Part shown: in pieces, positions 37,654 to 46,372 of the stretch
Layout of the letters: each line of letters opens with the position of its first letter
Numbering within the stretch: position 1 is the stretch's first letter
Assembly: GCF_024662015.1 (NCBI RefSeq)
Contig: NZ_CP102480.1
Location: forward strand, 682,001-746,000
DNA length: 64,000 bases
Direction of reading: 5' to 3'
DNA from: Nisaea acidiphila
GTDB taxonomy: Bacteria; Pseudomonadota; Alphaproteobacteria; Thalassobaculales; Thalassobaculaceae
The notes under the pieces: generated by a model
Database searches by the model: none
What the model was told of the DNA's origin: nothing
The model's input: only the letters and a program-made list of their open reading frames with translations
Translations under genes and position numbers: made by a program

Positions 37654-38358
37654 ATGGCCATTACATTCTACGATCTGTCCGCGAAGAACGGCGCCCGCTT
37701 CAGCCCCTATGGCTGGCGTGCGCGCATGGCGCTTGCACATAAAGGCCTCGAAGAGGCGGCAACGGTCGAGCATGTGCGGTTCGGCGAAAAGGAAAAGCTG
37801 GAATTCAGTGGCCAGAAGCTCGTCCCGGTCCTGAAGGATGCCGACACGGTGGTCTGCGACAGCTGGGACATCGCCTGTTACCTCGAGGATACCTACCCGG
37901 ACGCGCCGAGCCTCTTCGGCGGCGAGGCCGGGCGGGGCGGCGCGCTCTTCGTTACGGAATGGGCCAACCGCACGATCACCCCGCTGATTGCCGGGCTCAT
38001 CGTCCACGATGTGCTGCTTGCCTGCGACGAACGCGACAAGGACTATTTCCGGGAGTCCCGCGAAGCCCGTTTCGGCCGGAAACTGGAAGAGGTCCAGGCC
38101 GGCCGCGAGGAGCGCCTGCCGGATCTGCACAAGGCACTCGCACCCGCCCGCGGAGTGATCGAGAAGCAGCCGTATCTCGGCGGCACCGGGCCGAGCTATG
38201 CCGACTATGCGTTGTTCGGAACCCTGATGTGGGCACGAATTTCCAGCCCATTCGAACTGCTGTCGGAAGAGGACCCGCTCTGGGGCTGGCGCGAGCGCCT
38301 GCTCGACGCCCACGGGGGCGCCGCACGCAAGGAAGCGCCCGTCTCGGCCGCAGCGTGA
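37654..38358 (+). CDS. Glutathione S-transferase family protein, beta-etherase-like
   Basis: 234 residues with an N-terminal thioredoxin-like domain (1-85, AITFYDLSAKNGARFSPYGWRARMALAHKG and KLVPVLKDADTVVCDSWDIACYLED) and a helical C-terminal domain. The pattern resembles LigE/LigF etherases of the GST superfamily by eye, but no substrate is implied. It starts 72 bases after the PhnD-like gene and 11 bases before the CMD protein, so it may be co-transcribed. Confidence 0.85.
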   Translation: MAITFYDLSAKNGARFSPYGWRARMALAHKGLEEAATVEHVRFGEKEKLEFSGQKLVPVLKDADTVVCDSWDIACYLEDTYPDAPSLFGGEAGRGGALFVTEWANRTITPLIAGLIVHDVLLACDERDKDYFRESREARFGRKLEEVQAGREERLPDLHKALAPARGVIEKQPYLGGTGPSYADYALFGTLMWARISSPFELLSEEDPLWGWRERLLDAHGGAARKEAPVSAAA

Positions 38359-38369
38359 GGAACCGAGAC

Positions 38370-38918
38370 ATGGCACGAGTCCCCGCCCTCAAACCCGAGG
38401 ACATGAACGACGCACAGCGCGTCATCCACGATGCGATCGTCAGCGGCCCGCGCGGGAAGGTCGAAGGCCCGCTCAAGGTCTGGCTGCACAGCCCCGCGCT
38501 TGCAGACAAGGCGCAACAGCTCGGTCAGTTCGCCCGCTACGACAGCTCGCTGGAACCCCGGCTCTCCGAACTGGCGATCATGGTCACGGGGCGCTTCTGG
38601 GGCGCTCAGTTCGAGTGGTCCGTGCACAAGCCCTTCGCGTTGAAGGCCGGTATCTCGGAAGCCGTGCTCGACGCGATCCGCGACCGCCGCACACCGCCTT
38701 TCGAGAAAGAAGATGAGCGTGTCGTCCATGACGTCTCGTGCGCCTTGCACGAGACCCACAAGATCGGCGATGCGCTTTATGCGGAAGCGCTTGAGGTGCT
38801 CGGCCAACAGAAGCTGATCGATCTGGTCGGCGTGCTCGGCTACTACACGCTGATTTCCATGACCATCAACGCCTTCGATGTTCCCCTGGAAGGCGATCAG
38901 GTCGCAGAACTGGACTAG
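38370..38918 (+). CDS. Carboxymuconolactone decarboxylase family protein
   Basis: 182-residue all-helical CMD/AhpD-like protein. LEPRLSELAIMVTGRFWGAQFEWSVHKPFALKAGISE is the core repeat. The AhpD redox motif CxxC is absent (EWSVHKP in place of ExxxCxxC), so peroxidase-coupled activity is unlikely. Ring-opening decarboxylase or a structural role remains open. ATG 38370 is 11 bases after the GST stop; GAGG lies 9 bases upstream. Confidence 0.86.
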   Translation: MARVPALKPEDMNDAQRVIHDAIVSGPRGKVEGPLKVWLHSPALADKAQQLGQFARYDSSLEPRLSELAIMVTGRFWGAQFEWSVHKPFALKAGISEAVLDAIRDRRTPPFEKEDERVVHDVSCALHETHKIGDALYAEALEVLGQQKLIDLVGVLGYYTLISMTINAFDVPLEGDQVAELD

Positions 38919-38947
38919 ATTCAGATACTTGACCTGCAACTTTTGAG

Positions 38948-38994
38948 ACCATGCCGGATGACCAGATAAATTATTTTCTGAAATTCGGCATGGT
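38948..38994. other. 9-bp inverted repeat after the CMD gene
   Basis: ACCATGCCG (38948-38956) and CGGCATGGT (38986-38994) are perfect inverse complements with 29 AT-rich bases between. Followed by TAATATT, it may be a terminator-like hairpin or an operator pair. Confidence 0.45.
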
Positions 38995-39052
38995 TAATAT
39001 TGTGTAAACGGCAGCCTGCGGGTACCCTGTCACCATTAGATAGGAGACGCGT

Positions 39053-39142
39053 ATGACTACCGTATCGCTTGTAATCGTTGGGTGGTGCACCGTCGCTGTA
39101 ATCGGCGGTATTCTTCTGGGCCGAGGCATTCGCGAGAACTGA
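39053..39142 (+). CDS. 29-aa single-pass membrane peptide
   Basis: ATG 39053 with TAGGAG 6 bases upstream opens a 29-codon frame MTTVSLVIVGWCTVAVIGGI and then LLGRGIREN. It is almost entirely a hydrophobic helix (residues 4-22) with a positively charged C-terminus, which by the positive-inside rule would face the cytoplasm. The ribosome site and hydrophobic composition argue it is translated. Function unknown; it stands alone between the CMD gene and the convergent phnE. Confidence 0.55.
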   Translation: MTTVSLVIVGWCTVAVIGGILLGRGIREN

Positions 39143-39204
39143 GCCGCTTTCAACCCATTGTGTACGCGCACGTGTAAGTAGCGTTTATTTTGCGAATTCC
39201 GTTA

Positions 39205-40122
39205 TCAGACCGGTCCGGTTCTCAGGACTATTTCAATCCCGACAATGATCGCGACCATGAAGGCTAGATAGCCGACGAACTGGGCGTGCTCCTCGCCATC
39301 GATCACCACCTTGCGCAGCCGCGCGCCGAAAATATCGAACAGCGATACCGTCAGCAGGATGATCAACAGGATCGAGGCGCCGGCCGCGTAATCGAAGCCG
39401 CGCAGCGCTTCCGAGAGCGACATCCCGATCCCACCGGCTCCGACGATGCCGAGCACGGTCGCCGAGCGAACATTGGCCTCGAAGCGATAGAGAGAGAACG
39501 AGATCCAGAGCGGCAGGACCTGCGGGATGACGCCGAAGATGATCTCCTGCAGCCGCGTGGATCCCGTGGCGCGGATCCCTTCGACCGGCCGCGGATCGAT
39601 CGCCTCCACAGCTTCGGAGAACAGCTTGGCGAGCGTGCCCGTGGTGTGGATGGTCAGCGCCAGTACGCCGGCCAAGGGTCCGAGACCGACGGCAGCGACG
39701 AAGATCAGCGCGAAGACCAGCTCGTTGATCGCCCGGAAGGCGTCCATAAGACGCCGCACCGGGAAATGCAGCCAGGATGGCACCAGGTTGGCCGAGGACA
39801 TAAGGCCGAACGGTACCGCCAGAATGACCGAGAGGAACGAGCCCCACACCGCCATCTGGACGGTTTCGAGCATCAGGTCGAGATAGCTCCGCCAATAGCG
39901 GAAATTCGGCTCCAGAAAATCCCCGAGCAACATCGCCATGTTGCCGCCGCCCGAGAAGATCTGGTCGATCCGGTTCATCTCGGCCGGCGCGAAACTCCAG
40001 ACCAGCATCACCAGGAACGCGCCCCAGAGGATCATGTCGAAGACCTGTTCCTGGCGGGTGCGCCCCGGCACCTCGATATCCTCGAGGCGGGCACGGTGGT
40101 TGTTGGCGGCGATGTCGGTCAT
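39205..40122 (-). CDS. phnE: Phosphonate/phosphate ABC transporter permease
   Basis: Inner-membrane permease of 305 residues. A hydrophobic core and the BPD_transp_1 EAA-like loop [37 protein letters not shown] are typical for Phn[24 protein letters not shown] is also characteristic. Its gene follows phnD after a 74-base gap with two stable hairpins. Substrate class is by gene synteny and family; phosphonate versus phosphite or phosphate is not resolved. Confidence 0.92.
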   Translation of the reverse strand: MTDIAANNHRARLEDIEVPGRTRQEQVFDMILWGAFLVMLVWSFAPAEMNRIDQIFSGGGNMAMLLGDFLEPNFRYWRSYLDLMLETVQMAVWGSFLSVILAVPFGLMSSANLVPSWLHFPVRRLMDAFRAINELVFALIFVAAVGLGPLAGVLALTIHTTGTLAKLFSEAVEAIDPRPVEGIRATGSTRLQEIIFGVIPQVLPLWISFSLYRFEANVRSATVLGIVGAGGIGMSLSEALRGFDYAAGASILLIILLTVSLFDIFGARLRKVVIDGEEHAQFVGYLAFMVAIIVGIEIVLRTGPV

Positions 40123-40141
40123 GGCTGGCTCCGGAAAGAAA

Positions 40142-40189
40142 GCGGGGGCCGTATGGCCCCCGCCGAGGACTGGCCCGGAAAACCGGGCC
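40142..40189 (-). terminator. Tandem hairpins between phnD and phnE
   Basis: GGCCCGG/CCGGGCC (40172-40178 and 40183-40189) and GCGGGGGCC/GGCCCCCGC (40142-40150 and 40155-40163) lie in the gap. On the minus strand a T-rich stretch follows the second. They likely attenuate phnE expression relative to phnD. Confidence 0.65.
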
Positions 40190-40196
40190 GGTCGGA

Positions 40197-41213
40197 TTAC
40201 TTGCGCGGGCGGGCAGCCGCCGCGGCGCGGATCTCTGCGATCTTCTTGTCGATCGCGGCGATCTTTTCCTTCTTCTCACCCTTGGACATGGTCGCGTCGC
40301 CCTCAATGGACATGCGCTGACGGATCTGGTCCATCTCGTAGAACGGCCAGAGCTGGGCGTTGGAGGACGGCACGAACGGCCCCATGTCGATCACCGCCAG
40401 GGTTTCGCGGGCATTCGCAACCTCGGCATCGGTTCCGTGACGGCCATAGGTCATGAAGAAATAGACGATCTTGGCCTTAAGGTCCTCGTTCAGCTCCGGG
40501 CGCCAGGCCATCGGATCGGAAGCGATCAGCGGCGAGCGCCAGATTTCCTTCAGTTCCGCGAAGAGCTCCGGCTTCGCCTTCTTCAGGCGGGAATACATGC
40601 CCGTCGAGGACGCAACGGCGGCATCGACCTGCTTGGTCGCAACCGAGATCAGGTTGGTCTCGTGGTTGGCGTTGCGGACGGTCTTGAAGCAATCCTTCGG
40701 GTTCACGCCTTCCTTGGCGAAAATGAAGGTCGACGGCACCAGGAAGCCGGACGTCGAGTTCGGATCGCCAAGACCGAAATTCAGCGTCTTGCCGCACTTC
40801 ATGACGTCTTCGTAGGTCAGCGGCGAGTCCTTGTGGACGACCATCACCGAGTGATAGCCGTTGCCGCCCTTGCCTTTGGTGGTCTGGGCGAAGATCTCGG
40901 CGCCGGCGCGGTCGACCGCGACCATGGCGGACTTGTTGCCGTACCAGGCGATGTCGACCTTGTCGAAGCGCATGGCCTCGATCACGCCCGCGTAATCCGA
41001 AGCGAAGAACGGTTTCACCGGCATGCCGAGCTTGTCCTCGAGCGCCTTCAGCAACGGGCCCCATTTCTCGCGCTGGGCCGAGCTGGACTCAGTGGCGATG
41101 ATGCCGAAATTGATCTCTTTCGGGTCCTCGCGGTCGGCGAGAGCCGGCAGGGCGCTCGTCGCGAGGCCGGTGGCCAGGACCGCGGCGGCGGTCAGGCGGG
41201 TCATGATGGTCAT
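40197..41213 (-). CDS. phnD: Phosphonate ABC transporter substrate-binding protein
   Basis: Periplasmic binding protein, 338 residues. Signal peptide 1-26 (core [18 protein letters not shown]). [33 protein letters not shown] and [28 protein letters not shown], then [21 protein letters not shown] are typical PhnD. ATG 41213 has AGAGGAG about 9 bases upstream; a longer open frame is rejected. Lies between phnC and phnE. Confidence 0.93.
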   Translation of the reverse strand: MTIMTRLTAAAVLATGLATSALPALADREDPKEINFGIIATESSSAQREKWGPLLKALEDKLGMPVKPFFASDYAGVIEAMRFDKVDIAWYGNKSAMVAVDRAGAEIFAQTTKGKGGNGYHSVMVVHKDSPLTYEDVMKCGKTLNFGLGDPNSTSGFLVPSTFIFAKEGVNPKDCFKTVRNANHETNLISVATKQVDAAVASSTGMYSRLKKAKPELFAELKEIWRSPLIASDPMAWRPELNEDLKAKIVYFFMTYGRHGTDAEVANARETLAVIDMGPFVPSSNAQLWPFYEMDQIRQRMSIEGDATMSKGEKKEKIAAIDKKIAEIRAAAAARPRK

Positions 41214-41247
41214 GGGCTCAGCTCCTCTTGGCTGCTGGGGGCAAAGG

Positions 41248-42108
41248 TCAGGCGGAAGCGATGAGTCGCTTTTCCGCCTGCTCATGGGCCTCGGCGAAAT
41301 CCTCGGCATCGGGGAGGATCAGTTCCTCGCTCGCCTCGCCATAGATTTCGCGGAGGAAGTCGGTGGTCAGGTCGTGCGACGGGCCGTCGAACACGACGCG
41401 GCCGTCGCGCATCGCGATGGTGCGCTTGCAGTAACGCCGCGCGTACTCGACCTGGTGCAGGGAAACGAGCACCGCCGTCCCCTCGCTCCGATTGATGTCG
41501 GAGAGGATCTCCATCACCCGGCGCGCCGAGGCCGGATCGAGCGAAGCGATCGGTTCGTCCGCGAGGATCGCCTCGGACTCCTGAACAAGGCAGCGCGCGA
41601 TGGCTGCACGCTGCTGCTGGCCGCCGGAAAGGGTCGAGGCGCGCTGGCGCGCGGTGAACTCGATCCCGACGCGCGACAGCGCCTGCATAGCGAGCTGCTT
41701 CTCGAGATGGGAGAACTGCATCAGCGTGCCGCGCCATTTCGGCATGCGGCCGAGGCGGCCGGCGAGCACGTTGGTCAGCACAGTCAGCCGCGGCACAAGG
41801 TTGAACTGCTGGAAGATGACGCCGAGCCGGCGGCGCATATGCGCGACGTCGCGGGAAAGTTTCCCGCCCGATTGCACCCGCTCGCCGAGCACGGTGATCT
41901 CGCCGCCCTCGCCGCCTTTATCTGCGACGACGAGGCCGGCGATATGACGAATGAGCGTGGACTTACCGGAGCCGGACGCGCCGATCAGCGCGACCATCTC
42001 GCCGGCGCCGATCTCGACCGAGACATCGATCAGCGCCCTGCGGACATTCCCAAAGGTCTTGGAGACGTTCCTGACCTGGATGACTGGCTGTATCTGAGTA
42101 TCTGACAT
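41248..42108 (-). CDS. phnC: Phosphonate ABC transporter ATP-binding protein
   Basis: 286-residue ATPase. Walker [10 protein letters not shown] (about 42-50), signature [17 protein letters not shown], Walker [14 protein letters not shown], and a histidine switch ([12 protein letters not shown]). The PhnC-type [26 protein letters not shown] is diagnostic. ATG 42108 follows GGGAAGGGG. It is the first gene of phnCDE; the intergenic 42109-42319 shared with the divergent DUF533 gene contains no recognisable Pho box. Confidence 0.95.
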   Translation of the reverse strand: MSDTQIQPVIQVRNVSKTFGNVRRALIDVSVEIGAGEMVALIGASGSGKSTLIRHIAGLVVADKGGEGGEITVLGERVQSGGKLSRDVAHMRRRLGVIFQQFNLVPRLTVLTNVLAGRLGRMPKWRGTLMQFSHLEKQLAMQALSRVGIEFTARQRASTLSGGQQQRAAIARCLVQESEAILADEPIASLDPASARRVMEILSDINRSEGTAVLVSLHQVEYARRYCKRTIAMRDGRVVFDGPSHDLTTDFLREIYGEASEELILPDAEDFAEAHEQAEKRLIASA

Positions 42109-42319
42109 GCGGCCCCTTCCCGAAGGCCGCGAAATTACTCAGAAGCGTTGACCAGCACGCCGCAAGGGGATGACGGTTTTAAGACTCAGAAGTTACGCAA
42201 TACCCACAAATTGAAACGGAAGAGTCTCCGTTCGGTCACCGTCCGAACGGGCGCCTCCCCTATTGAGAGCCGGCGCGCTACTTCCTATCTGAGTTCAGAT
42301 ATCAACATAGAGGTCAGGT

Positions 42320-43045
42320 ATGAACGCGCAGAACCTTCTTGAACAATTTCTCGGCACCGGCGCGGCGCAATCGGTCGGGACGGCGGTCACGGTCGCGAGG
42401 GACAAGGTCGCCAACAACGGCATGGCTGGTGTTGCAGGGGGGCTCGCCGCGGGCGGCCTGCTCGGCGTCCTTATCGGCAACAAGAAGATGCGCAAAAAAG
42501 CCGGCAAACTCGCCGGCGGAGTGGTCGGATATGGCGGCGCCGCCGCGCTCGGAGCCCTCGCCTACCGGGCCTACCAGAACTGGCAGAGCGGCCAGCAGCC
42601 CGTCGCCGCGCCGACGGCAGCCTCCCCCGCAACTACGGAAGCACCGCCCGCGGACTCGGCCTTTCTGCCGGCAAATGCGCCGGCGAGCGACGGCCGCCCC
42701 TTCGAGCTTGCCCTGGTCCTGGCAATGATCGCGGCGGCCAATGCCGACGGGCATATCGATGCAGAGGAACAGAAACGGATCTTCGAGCGCGTCGGCGCAG
42801 CGGAGCTTGGTGCCGAGGACAAGGGTTTCGTCTTCGACGCGCTAAGCAAGCCGCCGAGCCTGCAGGATGTCGCCTCGCTGGCCGAGGGCCCGGAGCAGGG
42901 TGCGGAGATCTATCTCGCATCACGCCTATCCATCGACACGGATCACCCGATGGAGCAGGCCTATCTCGATGCGCTGGCAGCACGGCTCGCGCTTCCGGAA
43001 GAACTCGTCGCGCATTTGGAGGCGCAGGTCGCGGCTACCGAATAA
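42320..43045 (+). CDS. DUF533 (YebE-like) TerB-fold membrane-associated protein
   Basis: 241 residues. N-terminal part has a hydrophobic glycine-rich segment (about 33-80, GMAGVAGGLAAGGLLGVLIGNKKMRKKAGKLAGGVVGYGGAAALGALAYRAYQ), then a Pro/Ala-rich linker. The C-terminal TerB-like helical domain contains ALVLAMIAAANADGHIDAEEQKRIF and DTDHPMEQAYLDALAARL. This is the layout of E. coli YebE. AGAGGT precedes ATG 42320. Function unknown; envelope stress association is known for the E. coli homologue. Confidence 0.9.
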   Translation: MNAQNLLEQFLGTGAAQSVGTAVTVARDKVANNGMAGVAGGLAAGGLLGVLIGNKKMRKKAGKLAGGVVGYGGAAALGALAYRAYQNWQSGQQPVAAPTAASPATTEAPPADSAFLPANAPASDGRPFELALVLAMIAAANADGHIDAEEQKRIFERVGAAELGAEDKGFVFDALSKPPSLQDVASLAEGPEQGAEIYLASRLSIDTDHPMEQAYLDALAARLALPEELVAHLEAQVAATE

Positions 43046-43058
43046 CCCGACGCCTTGA

Positions 43059-43520
43059 TCACCCCCTGGCGGCCTCCTTGCGCCCAACGATCTGCGGACA
43101 CTCCATTGTCATGACCGCTTCGTCGTCCTGGTTGTAGGTCGTGTATTTGAAGCGCACAAAGCCTCGGTCCGGCTTGGAGCGGGACTCCCGCTTCTCCAGC
43201 ACCTCCATCTCGACGCGTAGCGTGTCGCCCGGACGCACCGGCTTCAGCCAGTGCAGCTGTTCGATGGTTCCGGCGCCGAGATTGGTCGCTTGAAGACCGT
43301 TCGCCTGCCAGGCGAGGCGGAAGCTGACGGCGAGGGTCTGGAAACCGCTGGAAATCACCCCGCCGAAATGGCTCTCCTCGGCGTCCGGGACGCTGATGTG
43401 GAAGGGCTGCGGATCGTACTGCCAGGCAAACTCGATGATCTCGGCCTCGGTCATCGTCTTCCGCTGCGAGCCGAGGACCTGGCCGATTTCCAGGTCCTCG
43501 AAATGTACCGCCTCCTGCAT
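43059..43520 (-). CDS. MaoC-like (R)-hydratase
   Basis: Hot-dog fold dehydratase of 153 residues. YDPQPFHI with catalytic D36 and H41, and SHFGGVISSGFQTLA (51-65) form the (R)-specific hydratase motif. GGAGCGGG lies about 5 bases before ATG 43520. It follows the TtuC-like gene closely (11 bases), suggesting they act on related organic acids, but substrate is not known. Confidence 0.88.
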   Translation of the reverse strand: MQEAVHFEDLEIGQVLGSQRKTMTEAEIIEFAWQYDPQPFHISVPDAEESHFGGVISSGFQTLAVSFRLAWQANGLQATNLGAGTIEQLHWLKPVRPGDTLRVEMEVLEKRESRSKPDRGFVRFKYTTYNQDDEAVMTMECPQIVGRKEAARG

Positions 43521-43530
43521 GGCCCGCTCC

Positions 43531-44589
43531 TCAGATCGCCGCGGCGATGGCGTCGCCGAGATCCTTCGTCGAGGCCTGGCCGCCAAGATCCGGCGTCTTC
43601 GGCCCGCCGCCCGAGATCACCGCCTCGCAGGCCGCGACGATGGCGTCCGCCGCTTCCTGGTGGCCGTGATGTTCCAGCAGCATGGCGCCCGACCAGATCT
43701 GCCCGATCGGGTTGGCGATGCCCTTGCCGGCGATGTCCGGGGCCGAGCCGTGCACCGGCTCGAACATGGAGGGATATTTCTTCTCCGGATTGATGTTGGC
43801 CGACGGCGCGATGGCAATGGAACCGGCCACCGCCGGACCGAGGTCGGAGAGAATGTCCCCGAAGAGATTGGAGCCGACCACGACATCGAACCAGTCCGGG
43901 TGCAGGACGAAATTCGCGGTCAGGATGTCGATATGATACTGATCGGTCTTTAAATCCGGATATTCCTTCGAGACCGCCGCGAAGCGCTCGTCCCAATAGG
44001 GCATCGTGTGGATGATGCCGTTCGACTTGGTCGCCGAGGTGACCTTCTCTTTCCCGGTGCGGCGGCAGAGCTCGAAGGCATAACGCATCACCCGGTCGGT
44101 GCCGAGGCGGGTGAAGACGCTCTCCTGCATCGCCATCTCGCGGTCGGTGCCCTCGAAGAGCCGGCCGCCGATGGCGGAGTATTCGCCCTCGTTGTTCTCG
44201 CGCACGACGTAGAAGTCGATATCCTCCGACGTCCGCCCCACGAGCGGGCAGGTCATGCCTTTCAGCATGCGGATCGGGCGCAGGTTCACATACTGCTCCA
44301 TCTCCCGGCGGATCGGGATCAGGAGGCCCCAGAGCGAGACATGGTCCGGCACGCCCGGAAAGCCGACGGCGCCGAGGAAGATCGAGTCGAAAGTCTTCAG
44401 CTGCTCGATGCCGTCTTCCGGCATCATCTGGCCGGTCTTGTGATAGCGCTCGCAGCTCCAGTCGAACTCGGTGAATTCGTACTCGATGCCGAACTTCGCA
44501 CCCGCCGCCTCCAGCACCTTGATGCCCTCCGGGATCACTTCCCAGCCGATCCCGTCCCCGGGAATGACAGCGAGCTTCAATTTCGACAT
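43531..44589 (-). CDS. Tartrate dehydrogenase/decarboxylase-like (isopropylmalate dehydrogenase superfamily)
   Basis: 352-residue beta-decarboxylating NAD(P)-dependent dehydrogenase. VIPGDGIGWEVIPEG (N-terminal signature), NLRPIRML, VVRENNEGEYS, KSNGI and SNLFGDILSDLGPAVAGS are characteristic. DFYVVRENNEGEYSAIGGR and the length match the tartrate dehydrogenase/D-malate (TtuC/DmlA) branch better than LeuB. AGGAGG precedes ATG 44589. Substrate (tartrate, D-malate or a substituted malate) inferred only. Confidence 0.9.
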   Translation of the reverse strand: MSKLKLAVIPGDGIGWEVIPEGIKVLEAAGAKFGIEYEFTEFDWSCERYHKTGQMMPEDGIEQLKTFDSIFLGAVGFPGVPDHVSLWGLLIPIRREMEQYVNLRPIRMLKGMTCPLVGRTSEDIDFYVVRENNEGEYSAIGGRLFEGTDREMAMQESVFTRLGTDRVMRYAFELCRRTGKEKVTSATKSNGIIHTMPYWDERFAAVSKEYPDLKTDQYHIDILTANFVLHPDWFDVVVGSNLFGDILSDLGPAVAGSIAIAPSANINPEKKYPSMFEPVHGSAPDIAGKGIANPIGQIWSGAMLLEHHGHQEAADAIVAACEAVISGGGPKTPDLGGQASTKDLGDAIAAAI

Positions 44590-44726
44590 TTGGGCCTCCT
44601 CCGCCTCATCCATTTATTTGGCCGGCATGATAGGCGGAGGGCGGCGGCTCCCGAAAGCGTCTCCTTCGGGCGGGCTGTCGTTCCGAGCAGGAACAGCGGG
44701 GCGTTGCCGCCTCCCGCCGGAGAAGT

Positions 44727-45983
44727 CTATTTCCCGGTAAATTCCTTGAGCGTCTTTTTTGCTTCCGCGCTCGCCATGAACTTGCGATAGAGCTTCGCGT
44801 CAGCGTCCGGCCCTTTCTTCTTCGGCTTTGCCCCGAACTTGGCCTTGGCCCCGGAACTCGCCGCGGCGCGCTTATAATGAACGGAGAAGTAATTCACCAT
44901 GAATTGCCCGCGCGCGGCGCCCGACCGGTGCGTATGGCGGGTTTCCTCTTCCAGCGCCACGACGCTGTCCTTCATCGCGCCCCCAAAACCGTAAGATTCC
45001 TTGTCACCGTCCTTTTTGTCGTCCGATCCACCGCCCGTGAAGAAGCTGACGAAGGAGGTCGCCGACTCGGACGCGGTCTCCGCATTCGTTTCTTCCGCTT
45101 TCTCCGATTTCGCAATTCGCTGGTCGGCATTCTCCATCGACCGCCGGACCGCCATGAAAGACATTCCCTTGGTCTCCCATGCGCTGACGGACTTGAGCGC
45201 GCCCGTTACATCATTGGCGCCATAGCCGCAGCCCCGCATGATATCCGCGCCCAGCATATCGGCTTGATCTTCCTGAAAGCGGAGCGCGGCATTCTTCATC
45301 CGGTCCCCGCCATCCATTCCGATGCTGAGCGCCTTGTTCACGGAGTTCAGGCCCGAGAAAAGATTACTGCCGACCGTGCTCAGGAAACCGCCATTGTCCA
45401 CTTTCTGGATTTGCTCCTGCACATCCTTGATGGGATCGGCGTCATGCTGCATGACCACATGCGCATATTCATGCGCAATGAAGAAGAGAATGTGCTGCGG
45501 CTCCTTGATCCTGACGAAGAGCCGCGGATCGACCAGAATGAGCCCGCTCTTCCGCGCCTCGAGCACCAGACCGTCGCCCTCGTCCCGTGGCCGGTGCGCG
45601 ATCCTGATATTGACCGGCACCCGCGGCAAATCCGCCTCCAGCCTGTCGAGACAGGAATTCAGCAGGCTGTCGAGAAACCGCACGGCAGCGGGCTTGTCGA
45701 GGAATACGTTCCCATTCTTCACAGCATCGATTTCATCCTCGGTCCGCATGCCGACGAGTACCGAAGGATCGAGATTCACGTGCGAGAACTTGGTCTTGTA
45801 AACGCGGATCAATCGGTCGTCCGGTAACTCCTGATCGAGCAGTTCCCAATCCTCCTCTCCGTTTTTCAGGACCTTGACCCATCGGTCGCCGGTATTCTCG
45901 TCGACCCAGATCTCTCCCTCTTTCGACAGAGCCGCACCGGCCATGCCGAACAGAATGGCGCATGCCAGGAGCGCGGCCCTCAT
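44727..45983 (-). CDS. M48-family metallopeptidase, exported
   Basis: 418 residues with a signal peptide (about 1-20, ALLACAILFGMAGAALS). The Zn motif is HEYAH (171-175) in FFIAHEYAHVVMQHD, and E238 with A241/D242 (FQEDQADMLGADIM) gives the third ligand. A Lys/Ala-rich C-terminal region after 330 is atypical for M48. ATG 45983 overlaps the stop of the 130-aa gene by 4 bases, and that gene in turn overlaps the CHASE2 gene, so the three are translationally coupled. Confidence 0.92.
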   Translation of the reverse strand: MRAALLACAILFGMAGAALSKEGEIWVDENTGDRWVKVLKNGEEDWELLDQELPDDRLIRVYKTKFSHVNLDPSVLVGMRTEDEIDAVKNGNVFLDKPAAVRFLDSLLNSCLDRLEADLPRVPVNIRIAHRPRDEGDGLVLEARKSGLILVDPRLFVRIKEPQHILFFIAHEYAHVVMQHDADPIKDVQEQIQKVDNGGFLSTVGSNLFSGLNSVNKALSIGMDGGDRMKNAALRFQEDQADMLGADIMRGCGYGANDVTGALKSVSAWETKGMSFMAVRRSMENADQRIAKSEKAEETNAETASESATSFVSFFTGGGSDDKKDGDKESYGFGGAMKDSVVALEEETRHTHRSGAARGQFMVNYFSVHYKRAAASSGAKAKFGAKPKKKGPDADAKLYRKFMASAEAKKTLKEFTGK

Positions 45984-46372
45984 TGCGAGCACCCTGCGCC
46001 GAAGCCGCGCCCGGTACCGCTCGCCGCGGCCGACGCCGACGTAACCTGGGTTCGGCATTTCTGCTGAAATTCCGCATCCAGATTGGTCTCAACATCTTCC
46101 GCATAGATGAGATATTTGCCCTGACCGGGTATCCGGATCACATAGCCGGCGCCCTCCTCGACCACTTTTTCGATGGCGATGTTCGTGCCTTCAAGGTCGA
46201 CGCGCAGCACGGTCTTGACCGGGTCATAGGTTTCCGGATTGAACAGGTTCAGCTCCGGCGGGATGATTTTCGATACGCTGGAGGGCATTTTTTCAGCCGC
46301 CGCGGCGCTGAGGCTCAAGGTGAGGAAGGCGACGGCAAAGGACGCCTTTCTCAAGACGCGATAAATCGTCAT
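45980..46372 (-). CDS. Small exported protein of unknown function (130 aa)
   Basis: Not recognised. A signal peptide (about 1-26, SFAVAFLTLSLSAAAA) is followed by about 100 residues with PELNLFNPETYDPVKTVLRVDLEGTNIAIEKVVEEGAGYVIRI-type beta-rich sequence. C106 (in QQKCRTQV) and C128 (in GAGCSQ) could form a disulfide. It sits between CHASE2 and M48 with 4-base overlaps on both sides, a strong sign of co-translation and joint function. Confidence 0.85.
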   Translation of the reverse strand: MTIYRVLRKASFAVAFLTLSLSAAAAEKMPSSVSKIIPPELNLFNPETYDPVKTVLRVDLEGTNIAIEKVVEEGAGYVIRIPGQGKYLIYAEDVETNLDAEFQQKCRTQVTSASAAASGTGRGFGAGCSQ

